A DNA stretch of 64,000 bases from positions 124,001-188,000 of the forward strand of contig CANMBU010000003.1 in assembly GCA_947496175.1 (NCBI GenBank), in the 5' to 3' direction. The translations under genes were made by a program, and so were the position numbers. Every line of letters starts with the position of its first letter. Position 1 is the first letter of the stretch. Below the pieces are notes generated by a model that made no database searches, was not told the DNA's origin, and saw only the letters and a list, made by a program, of their open reading frames with translations. This DNA comes from an uncultured Roseovarius sp. (GTDB lineage Bacteria > Pseudomonadota > Alphaproteobacteria > Rhodobacterales > Rhodobacteraceae). Shown piece after piece: positions 53,153-61,744 of this stretch.

Positions 53153-54331
53153 CTATGCCGCCTGAGCCAGCCCTTGTGCCATGTCGATAAGATGCCTGAT
53201 GGCCGCTTCCAGCCGTTCATCAGCCACCGTCAGGGCGACGCGCACATGGCCGGCGGCAGCTTCGCCAAAACTTTCACCGGGCATAACCGCCACATGATGC
53301 TGATCGAGCAACTGCATGGCGAAATCCTCGCCCGAAAGCCCTGTGGCGCGGATATCAAGCATCACGTACATCGCGCCCTGCGCCGGAACGGCCCGCACAA
53401 CGTTTTGCCCCGCAACCTGCGCCAGCACAAGGTCCCGCCGGCGTCGAAACGGCTCGGCGATCTGCGCTTCAAAAGCTTCGCCCTGATCCAGCGCGAAATA
53501 GGCCGCTTCCTGCACGAACCCGGCCACGCCATAGGTGGTGTGTGTCGCCAGATTGCCGATATGGAAAATCGCCTCTTCCGGCCCGATGATCCAGCCGATG
53601 CGGCTTCCGGTCATGGCATGGCTTTTTGACAGCGATCCAATCACCAACGTGCGTTCCGCCATGCCGGGCAGGGTGCGCGCACTGATATGCGTGCCTTCCC
53701 ACAGTTGGGTATCATAAACCTCGTCCGAAATGAGCCAGAGGTCATGATCCTGGCATACCCGGGCAATCCCCTGCAGTGTCTCGGCGCTGTAAACCGCGCC
53801 GGTGGGGTTGTTGGGCGAATTGATCAAAAGGCTCTTGGCGCCCTTGGCCACAACCGCAATATCCGCCGGATCAGGCTGAAAATTCCGGTCTGCCCGGGCC
53901 TGCACTGCCAGGGGTTGCGCGCCCACACCCCGTATCGTGCCGGGGTAGGTGGCATAGTAGGGATCAATGAAAAGCGCCGTATCCCCCTCGTCACAGGTTG
54001 CATGATGCGCTGCAAAAAGCCCGGCCTGACCACCCGGCACGATCAACACGTTTTCCGGCTTGGTCTCTACCCCGGTGCGCGCCGCGACGCGACCTGCCAC
54101 CCGTTCGCGCAGATTGGTATTGCCGGTGAACATCGAATAGCCCACATGCCCCGCTTTGGCCGCGCCATACATCGCGTCGAGGATCGAGATATCCGTGCCG
54201 ATGTCATGCTCGCCAATGGTCAGCATGGCGATGTCCACGCCCTGCGCCTGCATATCCTTGGCCCGGTAATAGACGTCCCAGCCGTCAGAGCCGCCCCCGG
54301 TCAGCCCGGTGATCCGTTTCGAAAGCGCCAT
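53153..54331 (-). CDS. PLP-dependent aminotransferase (class I/II)
   Basis: 392 residues. The fold-type I signature is present: VPGGQAGLFAAHH, NSPNNPTGAVY, SDEVYDTQLW and the PLP lysine in GSLSKSHAMTGSRIGW. The sequence resembles arginine-pyruvate or aromatic/aspartate-type transaminases, but the substrate cannot be chosen from sequence alone. It stands alone on the minus strand. Confidence 0.88.
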   Translation of the reverse strand: MALSKRITGLTGGGSDGWDVYYRAKDMQAQGVDIAMLTIGEHDIGTDISILDAMYGAAKAGHVGYSMFTGNTNLRERVAGRVAARTGVETKPENVLIVPGGQAGLFAAHHATCDEGDTALFIDPYYATYPGTIRGVGAQPLAVQARADRNFQPDPADIAVVAKGAKSLLINSPNNPTGAVYSAETLQGIARVCQDHDLWLISDEVYDTQLWEGTHISARTLPGMAERTLVIGSLSKSHAMTGSRIGWIIGPEEAIFHIGNLATHTTYGVAGFVQEAAYFALDQGEAFEAQIAEPFRRRRDLVLAQVAGQNVVRAVPAQGAMYVMLDIRATGLSGEDFAMQLLDQHHVAVMPGESFGEAAAGHVRVALTVADERLEAAIRHLIDMAQGLAQAA

Positions 54332-54400
54332 GATGCACCTCCCATGCCAAGCGATTTGCGGGCGACTTGGCCTGCGCGCTTGGAGGATGTCAAGCCGTGC

Positions 54401-54877
54401 TCAGCTTTGTGCCGCATCAGGCATATCCCCCATCAGATACCGTGGACCAGCCCCTCGCCGTGCCGCCCGGTCGCGCGGGTTGTAAAGCGCGCAGGACTTC
54501 AGCGACAGGCATCCACAACCAATACAGCCATCCAGCCGTGCCCGCAGGTTTTGCATCTGTGCAATCCGCGCATCCAGCGTGGCCCCGAACCGGCGGGATA
54601 TACGTGCCCAGTCGCGCTTGGAGGGCGCACGGTCCCTGGGCAGGTCAGACAGCGCCTCGCGGATCTCGGCAATGGAAAAGCCAAGCCCTTGGGAAATCAT
54701 AATAAAACTCAACCGCCGCAGATCACCCCGCGTGTACCGGCGATGCCCGGCAGCAGTGCGGTCCGGAAAGACGAGTGCCTCTTCTTCGTAGTAGCGAATG
54801 GCCGATGGCGGCAGTCCGGTGCGGTCCGCCACATACCCGATTGTCAATCCGCGGGAGGCCAAGCGACTGTTTTGCAT
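54401..54877 (-). CDS. soxR: redox-sensitive transcriptional regulator SoxR
   Basis: 158 residues from the ATG at 54877. The MerR-type helix-turn-helix is in LTIGYVADRTGLPPSAIRYYEEE. The dimerisation helix follows, then the [2Fe-2S] cysteine cluster CIGCGCLSLKSC. SoxR is activated by redox-active compounds and nitric oxide. A SoxR box lies between it and the divergent glyoxalase-fold gene, which it probably controls. Confidence 0.95.
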   Translation of the reverse strand: MQNSRLASRGLTIGYVADRTGLPPSAIRYYEEEALVFPDRTAAGHRRYTRGDLRRLSFIMISQGLGFSIAEIREALSDLPRDRAPSKRDWARISRRFGATLDARIAQMQNLRARLDGCIGCGCLSLKSCALYNPRDRAARRGAGPRYLMGDMPDAAQS

Positions 54878-54897
54878 GATGATTTTATCTCTTGATT

Positions 54898-54911
54898 TCA
54901 AGTTTACTTGA
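54898..54911. promoter_or_regulatory. SoxR box between soxR and the VOC gene
   Basis: A perfect dyad TCAAGT-TT-ACTTGA, the same core as the soxS operator of E. coli, placed midway between two divergent genes (82 bases apart). Confidence 0.85.
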
Positions 54912-54959
54912 GATTGTAGGCTGAAAATCAAACAGGCTCAAAGACAAAGGATTCTCTAT

Positions 54960-55334
54960 ATGCCCCTTGAACATATCAACATCACCGTGCCCGACCCCAA
55001 GGCCAGCGCCGCAACCTTGTGTGAGCTCTTTGATTGGCACATCCGGTGGCAGGGAGAGGCCAAGAACAACGGCTTCACCGTGCATGTGGGCGATGATGAG
55101 AGCTATCTGGCCCTCTACGCGCCCAGTTATACGCTCAACCCCGAGGCTGAGCGCTACCACCATGTGGCCGGCCTCAATCATGTGGGTGTGGTGGTGCAGG
55201 ACATTGATGTGGTGGAGGACCGGGTCAAGGCCCGGGGTTACACGCGCACCGAACGCGACGAGTACGAGCCGGGCATCCGGTTCTACTTTGACGGGCCGGA
55301 TAATATTGAGTTTGAAGTGGTGCAGTATGACTAA
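54960..55334 (+). CDS. VOC superfamily protein (glyoxalase/dioxygenase fold), SoxR-linked
   Basis: 124 residues, a single vicinal-oxygen-chelate unit (LEHINITVPDPKASAATLCELFDWHIRWQGE in the sequence, with metal-ligand candidates H in LNHVGVVV and E in IEFEVVQYD). The spaced H...H...E pattern fits a metal site. It is transcribed divergently from soxR across the SoxR box, so it is a likely member of the redox-drug response. Substrate unknown. Confidence 0.85.
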   Translation: MPLEHINITVPDPKASAATLCELFDWHIRWQGEAKNNGFTVHVGDDESYLALYAPSYTLNPEAERYHHVAGLNHVGVVVQDIDVVEDRVKARGYTRTERDEYEPGIRFYFDGPDNIEFEVVQYD

Positions 55335-55488
55335 ACTCCATCAACACGATCTGGTCTACCGGCAAACGTCAAGCCATGCTCTTTTGAGCGGTATGCCAAA
55401 AGGCGCAATACCGTAACAGGGTAGCCTTGACGCGCAGTCTGGATCGTAAGACGGTGGTCCACATCTACTGTGTGCATTTGGATGCGTT

Positions 55489-56328
55489 ATGTCTTATATT
55501 CGAAAACTTTTTCTGTCAGTTTTACTCACATTGGCCACCGGAGTGGTTTCTGCTCAGGCCGAGACGCCGCCGCCTTTGCCCCCTGCCATGAAACATCTTG
55601 CGAACGACGCAACGATGAAAGCGCTTTGGCGACATGAAGCGACAACCGTTAACACAGCCGATATGGCCGATGCCGCCATGCGCATTTTGTTTGCACTATC
55701 CTATCACGTGGCGGGATGCCACGGGCCTGATGCAGTGGTCATCCCGATTTCCATTACCTCGACGACAACGACCAAAGACGGGTTTGGCACTATCAAATCT
55801 CAAGAAACTGACACGTTCGAAAAGGTGCTTAAAGTCCGCCCGGAATTTGCACAACTGGCCCGAAAAACGGTGCGTTATTATTCAGACAATGTGAATAATC
55901 GCCGATTTGTGGCCGTGCGCGACTTGATCTCACAAGACCGCTGCGATGGTCCGCGCCTGCGCCACCTCGAAGAAGGGCTGGCCAAGGCGGCGGGCGTCTC
56001 GCTTCCCGCTGCTGCGGCTGTGGACACGACGCTTGGGGCTGACTGGCGCGGCTTTGTGATGGACTGCATGGCCGCCACCGTGCCCGACGTTATCAACAAC
56101 GAACTGAACGGCGCACGGGTGTGTAACGCGGCCGAGGCCGCACTGGTCGAGCTGGGCAACCCAGACTGGTACGCCGCCTTCCGCAGTCAGGGCCTGTCCG
56201 CATGGTCGACGCTCAGTGAGGCAGATCAGGCGCGCTACACCACGCTCTTTGACAGCATCTTCAGAAACCCTGAAGGGCCGATCCATAAAAGGGGAGAGGC
56301 GTTTGTCGCAGAGGCAGGCTTGTTCTGA
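55489..56328 (+). CDS. exported protein of unknown function
   Basis: 279 residues with a signal peptide (MSYIRKLFLSVLLTLATGV, cleaved near SAQA). The mature part has cysteines in AGCHGPD, DRCDGPR, MDCMAAT and ARVCNAA, which suits disulfide bonds. No family was recognised. It is monocistronic with its own 150-base upstream gap. Confidence 0.65.
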   Translation: MSYIRKLFLSVLLTLATGVVSAQAETPPPLPPAMKHLANDATMKALWRHEATTVNTADMADAAMRILFALSYHVAGCHGPDAVVIPISITSTTTTKDGFGTIKSQETDTFEKVLKVRPEFAQLARKTVRYYSDNVNNRRFVAVRDLISQDRCDGPRLRHLEEGLAKAAGVSLPAAAAVDTTLGADWRGFVMDCMAATVPDVINNELNGARVCNAAEAALVELGNPDWYAAFRSQGLSAWSTLSEADQARYTTLFDSIFRNPEGPIHKRGEAFVAEAGLF

Positions 56329-56507
56329 TGCGCGCGCGCAGCGAGGCTTGCCACACCGCGCTTGGCAGCATATAACCGCGCCATGACGACGAACTGCATC
56401 ATTATCTGCTGCATTACCGACTGAGATATCTCAGGCGGGCCGTCCTCTATTCCATCCTTATGTTTTAGTTGCTAAGCCCGCCGCGGGACCACGCGCGCGA
56501 GGACGCT

Positions 56508-57974
56508 ATGGAAGTGAAAAAAACGGAGATAAAACTCCACAATACGGCGAGCCGGAAGAAAGAGGTGTTCACACCTTTCGATCCCAAGGATGTGCGCATG
56601 TATGTCTGCGGCCCGACCGTCTATGACCGCGCCCATCTGGGCAACGCGCGCCCCGTGGTGGTTTTTGACGTGCTTAACCGGCTCTTGCGGCATGTGTACG
56701 GGGACAAAAACGTCACCTATGTGCGCAATTTCACGGATGTGGACGACAAGATTAACGCGCGTGCGGCCGAGAGCGGACGTGAGATTGGTGACATCACGGC
56801 GGAGACTACGCAGTGGTTTTTGGATGATATGGCCGCCCTTGGCGCGCTGGAGCCTGATCACATGCCGCGCGCGACGCAATACATCCCGCAGATGGTGGCG
56901 ATGATCGAAAAGCTCATCGCCGATGGCCATGCCTATGCGGCTGAGGGCCACGTGCTGTTCCGCGTGCGCTCTTATGAAGCCTATGGCAAGCTCTCGGGCC
57001 GCTCGGTCGATGACATGATCGCCGGTGCCCGGGTCGAGGTCGCGCCGTTCAAAGAAGACCCGATGGATTTTGTCCTCTGGAAGCCGTCCTCAGAGGATTT
57101 GCCCGGATGGGACAGTCCTTGGGGCAGGGGCCGTCCCGGCTGGCATATCGAATGCTCGGCCATGGCGCATGAGCTTTTGGGGGAGAGTTTCGACATCCAC
57201 GGCGGCGGCAACGACCTGATGTTCCCGCATCATGAGAACGAAATCGCCCAAAGCTGCTGCGCCCACCCCGAGGGACAGTTCGCGCGCTACTGGATGCACA
57301 ACGAGATGCTGCAGGTCGAGGGCAAGAAGATGTCCAAAAGCTTGGGCAATTTCTTTACGGTGAGGGATTTGCTGGATCAGGGGATACCGGGCGAGGTGAT
57401 CCGTTTCGTGTTCCTCAGCACGCATTACCGCAAGCCGATGGACTGGACGGCGGAGAAGGCGCGGGAGGCGGAAGCAACTCTTTGGAAATGGGCTCAAGCC
57501 TGCGAAGAAAACCGTAAATCGTTTGACGCAAGCTGGCCGATAGAAGACGAAGTTGTTTTTGCCTTATCTGATGATTTGAATACGCCGTTGGCAATTTCCG
57601 AACTACATCGCCTTTACTCGCGTTGGAGAAAAACTGATGACACAAAGGCGCTGTTTTTGTTGTTCACATCCTCTGAGTTTCTTGGCCTGAATTTGCAGAA
57701 ATTTTACTATGAAAGCCAACATCCTGAGTCTGCACAAATCGAGCGGAGAGGTGCGATCCTTTTGGAGGATGAAGAACAATACCTCTTAATCGAACGGCTG
57801 GTTGAAGAACGTGCACAAGCCAAAGCTGACAAGGAATGGAAACGCGCTGACCAATTGCGTGAAAAATTGAAACATGCCGACGTGATTGTTTCAGACACAC
57901 CTGAAGGTTCAAAATGGGAGCTTGGGCCCAACTTTGATCCAAGTGGCTTGGAGGACGAAGACGCATGGGAATGA
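56508..57974 (+). CDS. cysS: cysteinyl-tRNA synthetase, compositionally mosaic
   Basis: 488 residues from the ATG at 56508 with GCGAGGAC upstream. The class I core is intact: zinc and HIGH region [16 protein letters not shown], the [19 protein letters not shown] segment and KMSKS (about 273-277). The C-terminal helical and anticodon-binding part is coded by an AT-richer stretch from about base 57470 (residue 321), near 46% G+C against near 65% before. This suggests that the 3' third came in by homologous recombination from a different lineage. The protein looks functional. Confidence 0.94.
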   Translation: MEVKKTEIKLHNTASRKKEVFTPFDPKDVRMYVCGPTVYDRAHLGNARPVVVFDVLNRLLRHVYGDKNVTYVRNFTDVDDKINARAAESGREIGDITAETTQWFLDDMAALGALEPDHMPRATQYIPQMVAMIEKLIADGHAYAAEGHVLFRVRSYEAYGKLSGRSVDDMIAGARVEVAPFKEDPMDFVLWKPSSEDLPGWDSPWGRGRPGWHIECSAMAHELLGESFDIHGGGNDLMFPHHENEIAQSCCAHPEGQFARYWMHNEMLQVEGKKMSKSLGNFFTVRDLLDQGIPGEVIRFVFLSTHYRKPMDWTAEKAREAEATLWKWAQACEENRKSFDASWPIEDEVVFALSDDLNTPLAISELHRLYSRWRKTDDTKALFLLFTSSEFLGLNLQKFYYESQHPESAQIERRGAILLEDEEQYLLIERLVEERAQAKADKEWKRADQLREKLKHADVIVSDTPEGSKWELGPNFDPSGLEDEDAWE

Positions 57975-58196
57975 CCCACCAGAATTTCTGTTCTGCCCGG
58001 GCTTGCCCCGGGCCGCGCCCGACCCTCTCGTCGCACCGAAGGTGCGCCAAAGATGGTCGGCACGCCTTTGGCGTGACGAGAGGGCGCATGGGGTACGGTG
58101 CGCGCAGAAGCGGTCTTCGAAGTAGCGACGCCGCCTCGCTGCAATCATGTGCTGCGAACGCCCACCCAGGGTCGGGCGCGTCCCTTCGCGCTTTCC

Positions 58197-58265
58197 GTCC
58201 CGGGCTTGACCTGGGACCTTGTGACCAAAGCAGGAGAGACCCCGGATCAAGTCCGGGGCGTGACG
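58197..58265. repeat. family B palindromic repeat between cysS and cimA
   Basis: Two hairpins in one unit: CCCGGGCTTGACCTGGG and CCCCGGATCAAGTCCGGGG, ending in GCGTGACG. Partial copies with CCGGACCTGATCCGGGA-type cores lie at 58364-58397 and 58448-58483. Confidence 0.78.
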
Positions 58266-58313
58266 TCTCCAGCCTCACATCATTTTTGGTCTTTAACCCA
58301 TTGTTAACGCAAA

Positions 58314-58331
58314 TGTTTCGCGCGCGAAACA
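58314..58331. repeat. perfect 18-bp palindrome
   Basis: TGTTTCGCGCGCGAAACA reads the same on both strands. Its GTTTCGCG core is like the arms of the family A hairpins, but without a loop. Confidence 0.7.
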
Positions 58332-58521
58332 AATCGCTTGGCACTCAATCCCACCCCACCGCAGTTCCGGACCTGATCCGCGACCTCTCCGTCAACACCA
58401 AGAGACCCCGGCGCGGGGGCCGGGGCTGCGCCGGAGCCGACGCACCTCTCGCAGTCCCGGACCTGATCCGGGACCTCTCCATCCCTCGTGCACAGACCGA
58501 ATGCTGCCTCGGAGGCCCCCA

Positions 58522-60162
58522 ATGACCAAAACCCGCCTCTCTCTCTACGACACCACCCTGCGTGACGGACAACAAACGCAGGGCGTGCAATTCTCCACCG
58601 AGGAAAAGCACGCCATCGCGCAGACGCTGGACCAGCTGGGTGTCGATTACATCGAAGGCGGCTGGCCCGGGGCGAACCCCACCGACAGCGCCTTTTTCGA
58701 CGCGAGCCCCAAGACGCGCGCCACGATGACCGCCTTTGGCATGACCAAGCGGGCCGGGCGCAGTGCCGAAAATGACGACGTACTGGCCGCCGTCATGAAC
58801 GCCAACACGCCTGCTGTTTGTCTTGTGGGCAAGACCAACATCTTCCACGTCACCGAGGCACTGGGCATCACGCCCGACGAGAACCTCGAGAACATTCGGG
58901 CCTCGGTGGCCCATATCGTGGCCAAGGGGCGCGAAGCACTCTTTGATGCAGAGCATTTCTTTGACGGCTACGCGCTCGACCCCGGCTATGCCACCGCCTG
59001 TCTGGACGCCGCGCGTGAGGCCGGCGCGCGCTGGCTGGTGCTGTGTGATACCAATGGCGGGACACTGCCGGCGCGCATTGCTGAGGTGGTGGATGCCCTT
59101 ATAGCCGGCACTGCCGGCACAAAAGCCTTTCCCGGCACGCAGCTTGGCATCCACACCCATAATGACACTGAACAGGCCGTGGCCGGATCGCTGGCGGCGG
59201 TTGAGGCCGGGGCCTGCCAGATCCAGGGCACGCTCAACGGCCTTGGTGAACGCTGCGGCAATGCCAACCTGATCGCGCTTATTCCGACGCTGCTCCTCAA
59301 AGACCCCTATGCCAGCCGGTTTGAGACTGGTGTGAGTGAGGACGCCCTGGAAGGCCTCACGCGCGCGTCTCGGCAGCTTGACGAAATCCTCAACCGGGTG
59401 CCGATGAAACAGGCCGCTTACGTGGGCGCCTCCGCCTTTGCCCATAAGGCAGGGCTGCATGCCAGCGCCATCCTCAAGAACCCCGCCACCTATGAGCACA
59501 TTGACCCTGCCCAGGTCGGTAATGCGCGCATCATCCCGATGTCCAATCAGGCCGGGCAATCCAACCTGCGCCGCCGACTGGCCGAGGCGGGGGTTGAGGT
59601 GGCCAAGGATGAACCGGCACTGCCGCGCATCCTGGACGTGGTCAAGGAACGCGAAGATCGCGGTTATACCTATGACATGGCGCAAGCCTCGTTTGAATTG
59701 CTGGCACGTGATGAATTGGGTTTGCTTAGCCAGTTCTTTGAGGTGGAACGCTACCGCGTAATTTCCGAACGCCGCCGCAACGCGCGCGGACATGTCGTGG
59801 TGGAATCCGAGGCCGTGGTGACCGTACAGCTTCAGGACGGCTCGAAACGCACTGGCTACTATAAGAATGAACACGCCACGGACCTGCATGATGACGGCCC
59901 GGTCAATGCGCTGTGGCAGGCGCTGCGCGCCGATCTGGGGCCGCTGCAGGCGGCGATAGACGGCATTCGTCTCACCGACTTCAAGGTGCGCATCACCAAT
60001 GGCGGCACCGAGGCGGTGACACGTGTGATCATAGATTTTGAGGATGAGACCGGGCGGACATGGTCCACGGTGGGTGTGAGTCCGAACATCGTCGACGCCT
60101 CCTTTGAGGCGCTTCTGGATGCCATCAACTGGCGTTTGCAACGCAATGGAGGCAGTGCATGA
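58522..60162 (+). CDS. cimA: citramalate synthase
   Basis: 546 residues from the ATG at 58522 with CGGAGGCCCC upstream. It is a DRE-TIM metallolyase: LYDTTLRDGQQTQGVQFS at the N-terminus, metal-binding HTHND near 215, GLGERCGNANL, and a C-terminal regulatory domain with a leucine-type LeuA allosteric fold. It condenses pyruvate and acetyl-CoA to citramalate, the first step of a threonine-independent isoleucine route. It overlaps the next gene by 4 bases. A 598-codon open frame on the other strand is its shadow. Confidence 0.93.
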   Translation: MTKTRLSLYDTTLRDGQQTQGVQFSTEEKHAIAQTLDQLGVDYIEGGWPGANPTDSAFFDASPKTRATMTAFGMTKRAGRSAENDDVLAAVMNANTPAVCLVGKTNIFHVTEALGITPDENLENIRASVAHIVAKGREALFDAEHFFDGYALDPGYATACLDAAREAGARWLVLCDTNGGTLPARIAEVVDALIAGTAGTKAFPGTQLGIHTHNDTEQAVAGSLAAVEAGACQIQGTLNGLGERCGNANLIALIPTLLLKDPYASRFETGVSEDALEGLTRASRQLDEILNRVPMKQAAYVGASAFAHKAGLHASAILKNPATYEHIDPAQVGNARIIPMSNQAGQSNLRRRLAEAGVEVAKDEPALPRILDVVKEREDRGYTYDMAQASFELLARDELGLLSQFFEVERYRVISERRRNARGHVVVESEAVVTVQLQDGSKRTGYYKNEHATDLHDDGPVNALWQALRADLGPLQAAIDGIRLTDFKVRITNGGTEAVTRVIIDFEDETGRTWSTVGVSPNIVDASFEALLDAINWRLQRNGGSA

Positions 60163-60884
60163 GCATACCCGAAGCGTTCCTGATGCTGCACCGGGACATG
60201 ACGCGGCAGGGGCCGGGCACGCCGGAGGATGTACGCTGGGCGCTCAGCCAGATTGAACTGCCGGAACATCCGCGCGTGCTGGATGCGGCCTGTGGTCCGG
60301 GGGCCGATCTTGTGACACTCGCCGAGGCGCTGCCTCTGGCGCAGATCGAAGGCATTGACCAGTTGCCGCATCTGGTGGACGAGGCCCGCGACGCGACGGA
60401 TAGGTTTTCCAATGTCACCGTCTCTGAAGGGGACATGTCGCAGATCACAGGGTTTTACGACCTCATCTGGTGCGCCGGCGCGCTTTACTTCCTGGGGGTG
60501 ACCGAAGGCCTGCGCCTGTGGCGCAACGCCCTTGCCCCGGGTGGCACGGTGGCCTTCTCCGAACCTGCGCTAGAGGCCGACGCCTCCGACGACGCGCGCG
60601 CCTTTTGGGCCGATTACCCGCAGGTCACGGATGTGAAAGGCGTCTGCGCCCGGGTCGAAGAGGCAGGCTACGAGGTGCTGGGCACGCGCCTGATCAAAGG
60701 GCTGGCCTGGGCGGGGTATTACGCAGAGCTTTCCGCGCGCATCAACGGGTTGCGCAGCGAAGGCAACGGGGCGCTCGATGAGGTGCTGGACGCCGCAGAG
60801 CGCGAAATTGCCCTGTGGCGCGCGGCCCCTGATCAGGTCGCCTATGTGCTGGTTCTGGCGCGCCCCCGCCTGATGGCGGTGTGA
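60159..60884 (+). CDS. class I SAM-dependent methyltransferase
   Basis: 241 residues with the Rossmann-type SAM-binding motif VLDAACGPGADLVTLAEALP and the follow-up IEGIDQLPHLV acidic residue. The start overlaps the cimA stop. No substrate-specific motif was recognised; the pairing with cimA and the NDUFAF6-like gene gives only weak guidance. Confidence 0.85.
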   Translation: MSIPEAFLMLHRDMTRQGPGTPEDVRWALSQIELPEHPRVLDAACGPGADLVTLAEALPLAQIEGIDQLPHLVDEARDATDRFSNVTVSEGDMSQITGFYDLIWCAGALYFLGVTEGLRLWRNALAPGGTVAFSEPALEADASDDARAFWADYPQVTDVKGVCARVEEAGYEVLGTRLIKGLAWAGYYAELSARINGLRSEGNGALDEVLDAAEREIALWRAAPDQVAYVLVLARPRLMAV

Positions 60885-61651
60885 TGTTTGATGCCGACTT
60901 GACGGCCTGTGCCGGGATCGTGGAACGCGGCGACCCGGACCGCTTTGCCGCCACGATGGCGGCCCCCGTTGCCGCGCGGCTCAAACTCTTTCCGATCTAT
61001 GCTTTTAATGTCGAGGTCGCCCGCGCGCCCTGGGTCACGGCCGAGGCGATGATCGCCGAGATGCGCCTGCAATGGTGGCGCGATGTTTTGAGCGAAATCG
61101 CAGAAGGCGGTCCTGTTCGACGGCACGAGGTCGCCACGCCTTTGGCGAAGGTTCTCTCACCCGATATGGCCAAGCGGCTCGACGCAGCAGTGGAGGCCCG
61201 CCGCTGGGACATCTACCGCGACCCGTTTGAGGATAGGACGGCCTTTCAGGAGCATCTTGAAAAAACATCCGGCCTCCTGCTTTTGGCCGCGGCCAAGGCG
61301 CTGGGCGAGGTCGATGAGGCTCCGGTACTCAAAGCTGGCTACGCGCTGGGTGTGGCCAACTGGCTCCGCGCCGTACCCGCGCTGGAACGGGCAGGGCGCG
61401 TGCCGCTGGTCGATGGCAGGGTAGAGGCGGTGCAGGCGCTGGCGGAGGAGGGATTGGCGGCCTTGAAAGAGGCGCGCAAGCTGGGTGTGCCCAAGCCAGT
61501 GCGCCCGGCGATGCTGGCGCTGTGGCAGGTGGAGGGGCTATTGCGGCAGGTGGCGCGCGAGCCAAGCGTGGTGGTTAAAGATCGCATGGCGCTTTCGCCG
61601 TTTCGACGGCGGTTTGGGTTGATGGTGAAGGCGTTGACGGGGCGGTGGTAA
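60884..61651 (+). CDS. squalene/phytoene synthase-fold protein, NDUFAF6-like
   Basis: 255 residues from the ATG overlapping the previous stop (TGATG). The fold matches trans-isoprenyl diphosphate synthases of the squalene/phytoene family (EMRLQWWRDVLSEIAEG in part), but the two Asp-rich substrate motifs of active synthases are absent, as in NDUFAF6. NDUFAF6-type proteins help assemble respiratory complex I, so an assembly role in the membrane respiratory chain is a reasonable guess. Confidence 0.75.
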   Translation: MFDADLTACAGIVERGDPDRFAATMAAPVAARLKLFPIYAFNVEVARAPWVTAEAMIAEMRLQWWRDVLSEIAEGGPVRRHEVATPLAKVLSPDMAKRLDAAVEARRWDIYRDPFEDRTAFQEHLEKTSGLLLLAAAKALGEVDEAPVLKAGYALGVANWLRAVPALERAGRVPLVDGRVEAVQALAEEGLAALKEARKLGVPKPVRPAMLALWQVEGLLRQVAREPSVVVKDRMALSPFRRRFGLMVKALTGRW

Positions 61652-61672
61652 CGCGGCCTAAACGGTGCGACC

Positions 61673-61741
61673 GTCATCCTCGGGCGTGACCCGAGGACCT
61701 CTGGATCAAGAGATCCCCGATCAAGTCGGGGCTCACATGAC
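61673..61741. repeat. family B palindromic repeat between convergent genes
   Basis: Outer arms GTCAT (61673-61677) and ATGAC (61737-61741) enclose a CCTCGGGcgtgaCCCGAGG hairpin and a CCCCGATCAAGTCGGGG hairpin. It ends 3 bases before the stop of the MFS gene. Confidence 0.8.
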
Positions 61742-61744
61742 ACC

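Larger units (their letters stand above)
57975..58521. other. 547-base repeat-rich gap between cysS and cimA
   Basis: No supported gene. It holds several family B palindrome units (near 57991-58010, 58197-58265, 58364-58397 and 58448-58483), a CGAAGGTGCG-type inverted repeat near 58038, and the perfect 18-bp palindrome TGTTTCGCGCGCGAAACA at 58314-58331. Confidence 0.65.

Noticed and set aside
53687..54895. 402-codon plus-strand frame over the aminotransferase and soxR
   Set aside because: It spans two well-supported minus-strand genes and has no recognisable product.
58345..60141. 598-codon open frame on the minus strand
   Set aside because: It lies opposite cimA, which has clear enzyme motifs and a ribosome binding site; the minus frame has no recognisable domain and is an artefact of GC-rich codon usage.
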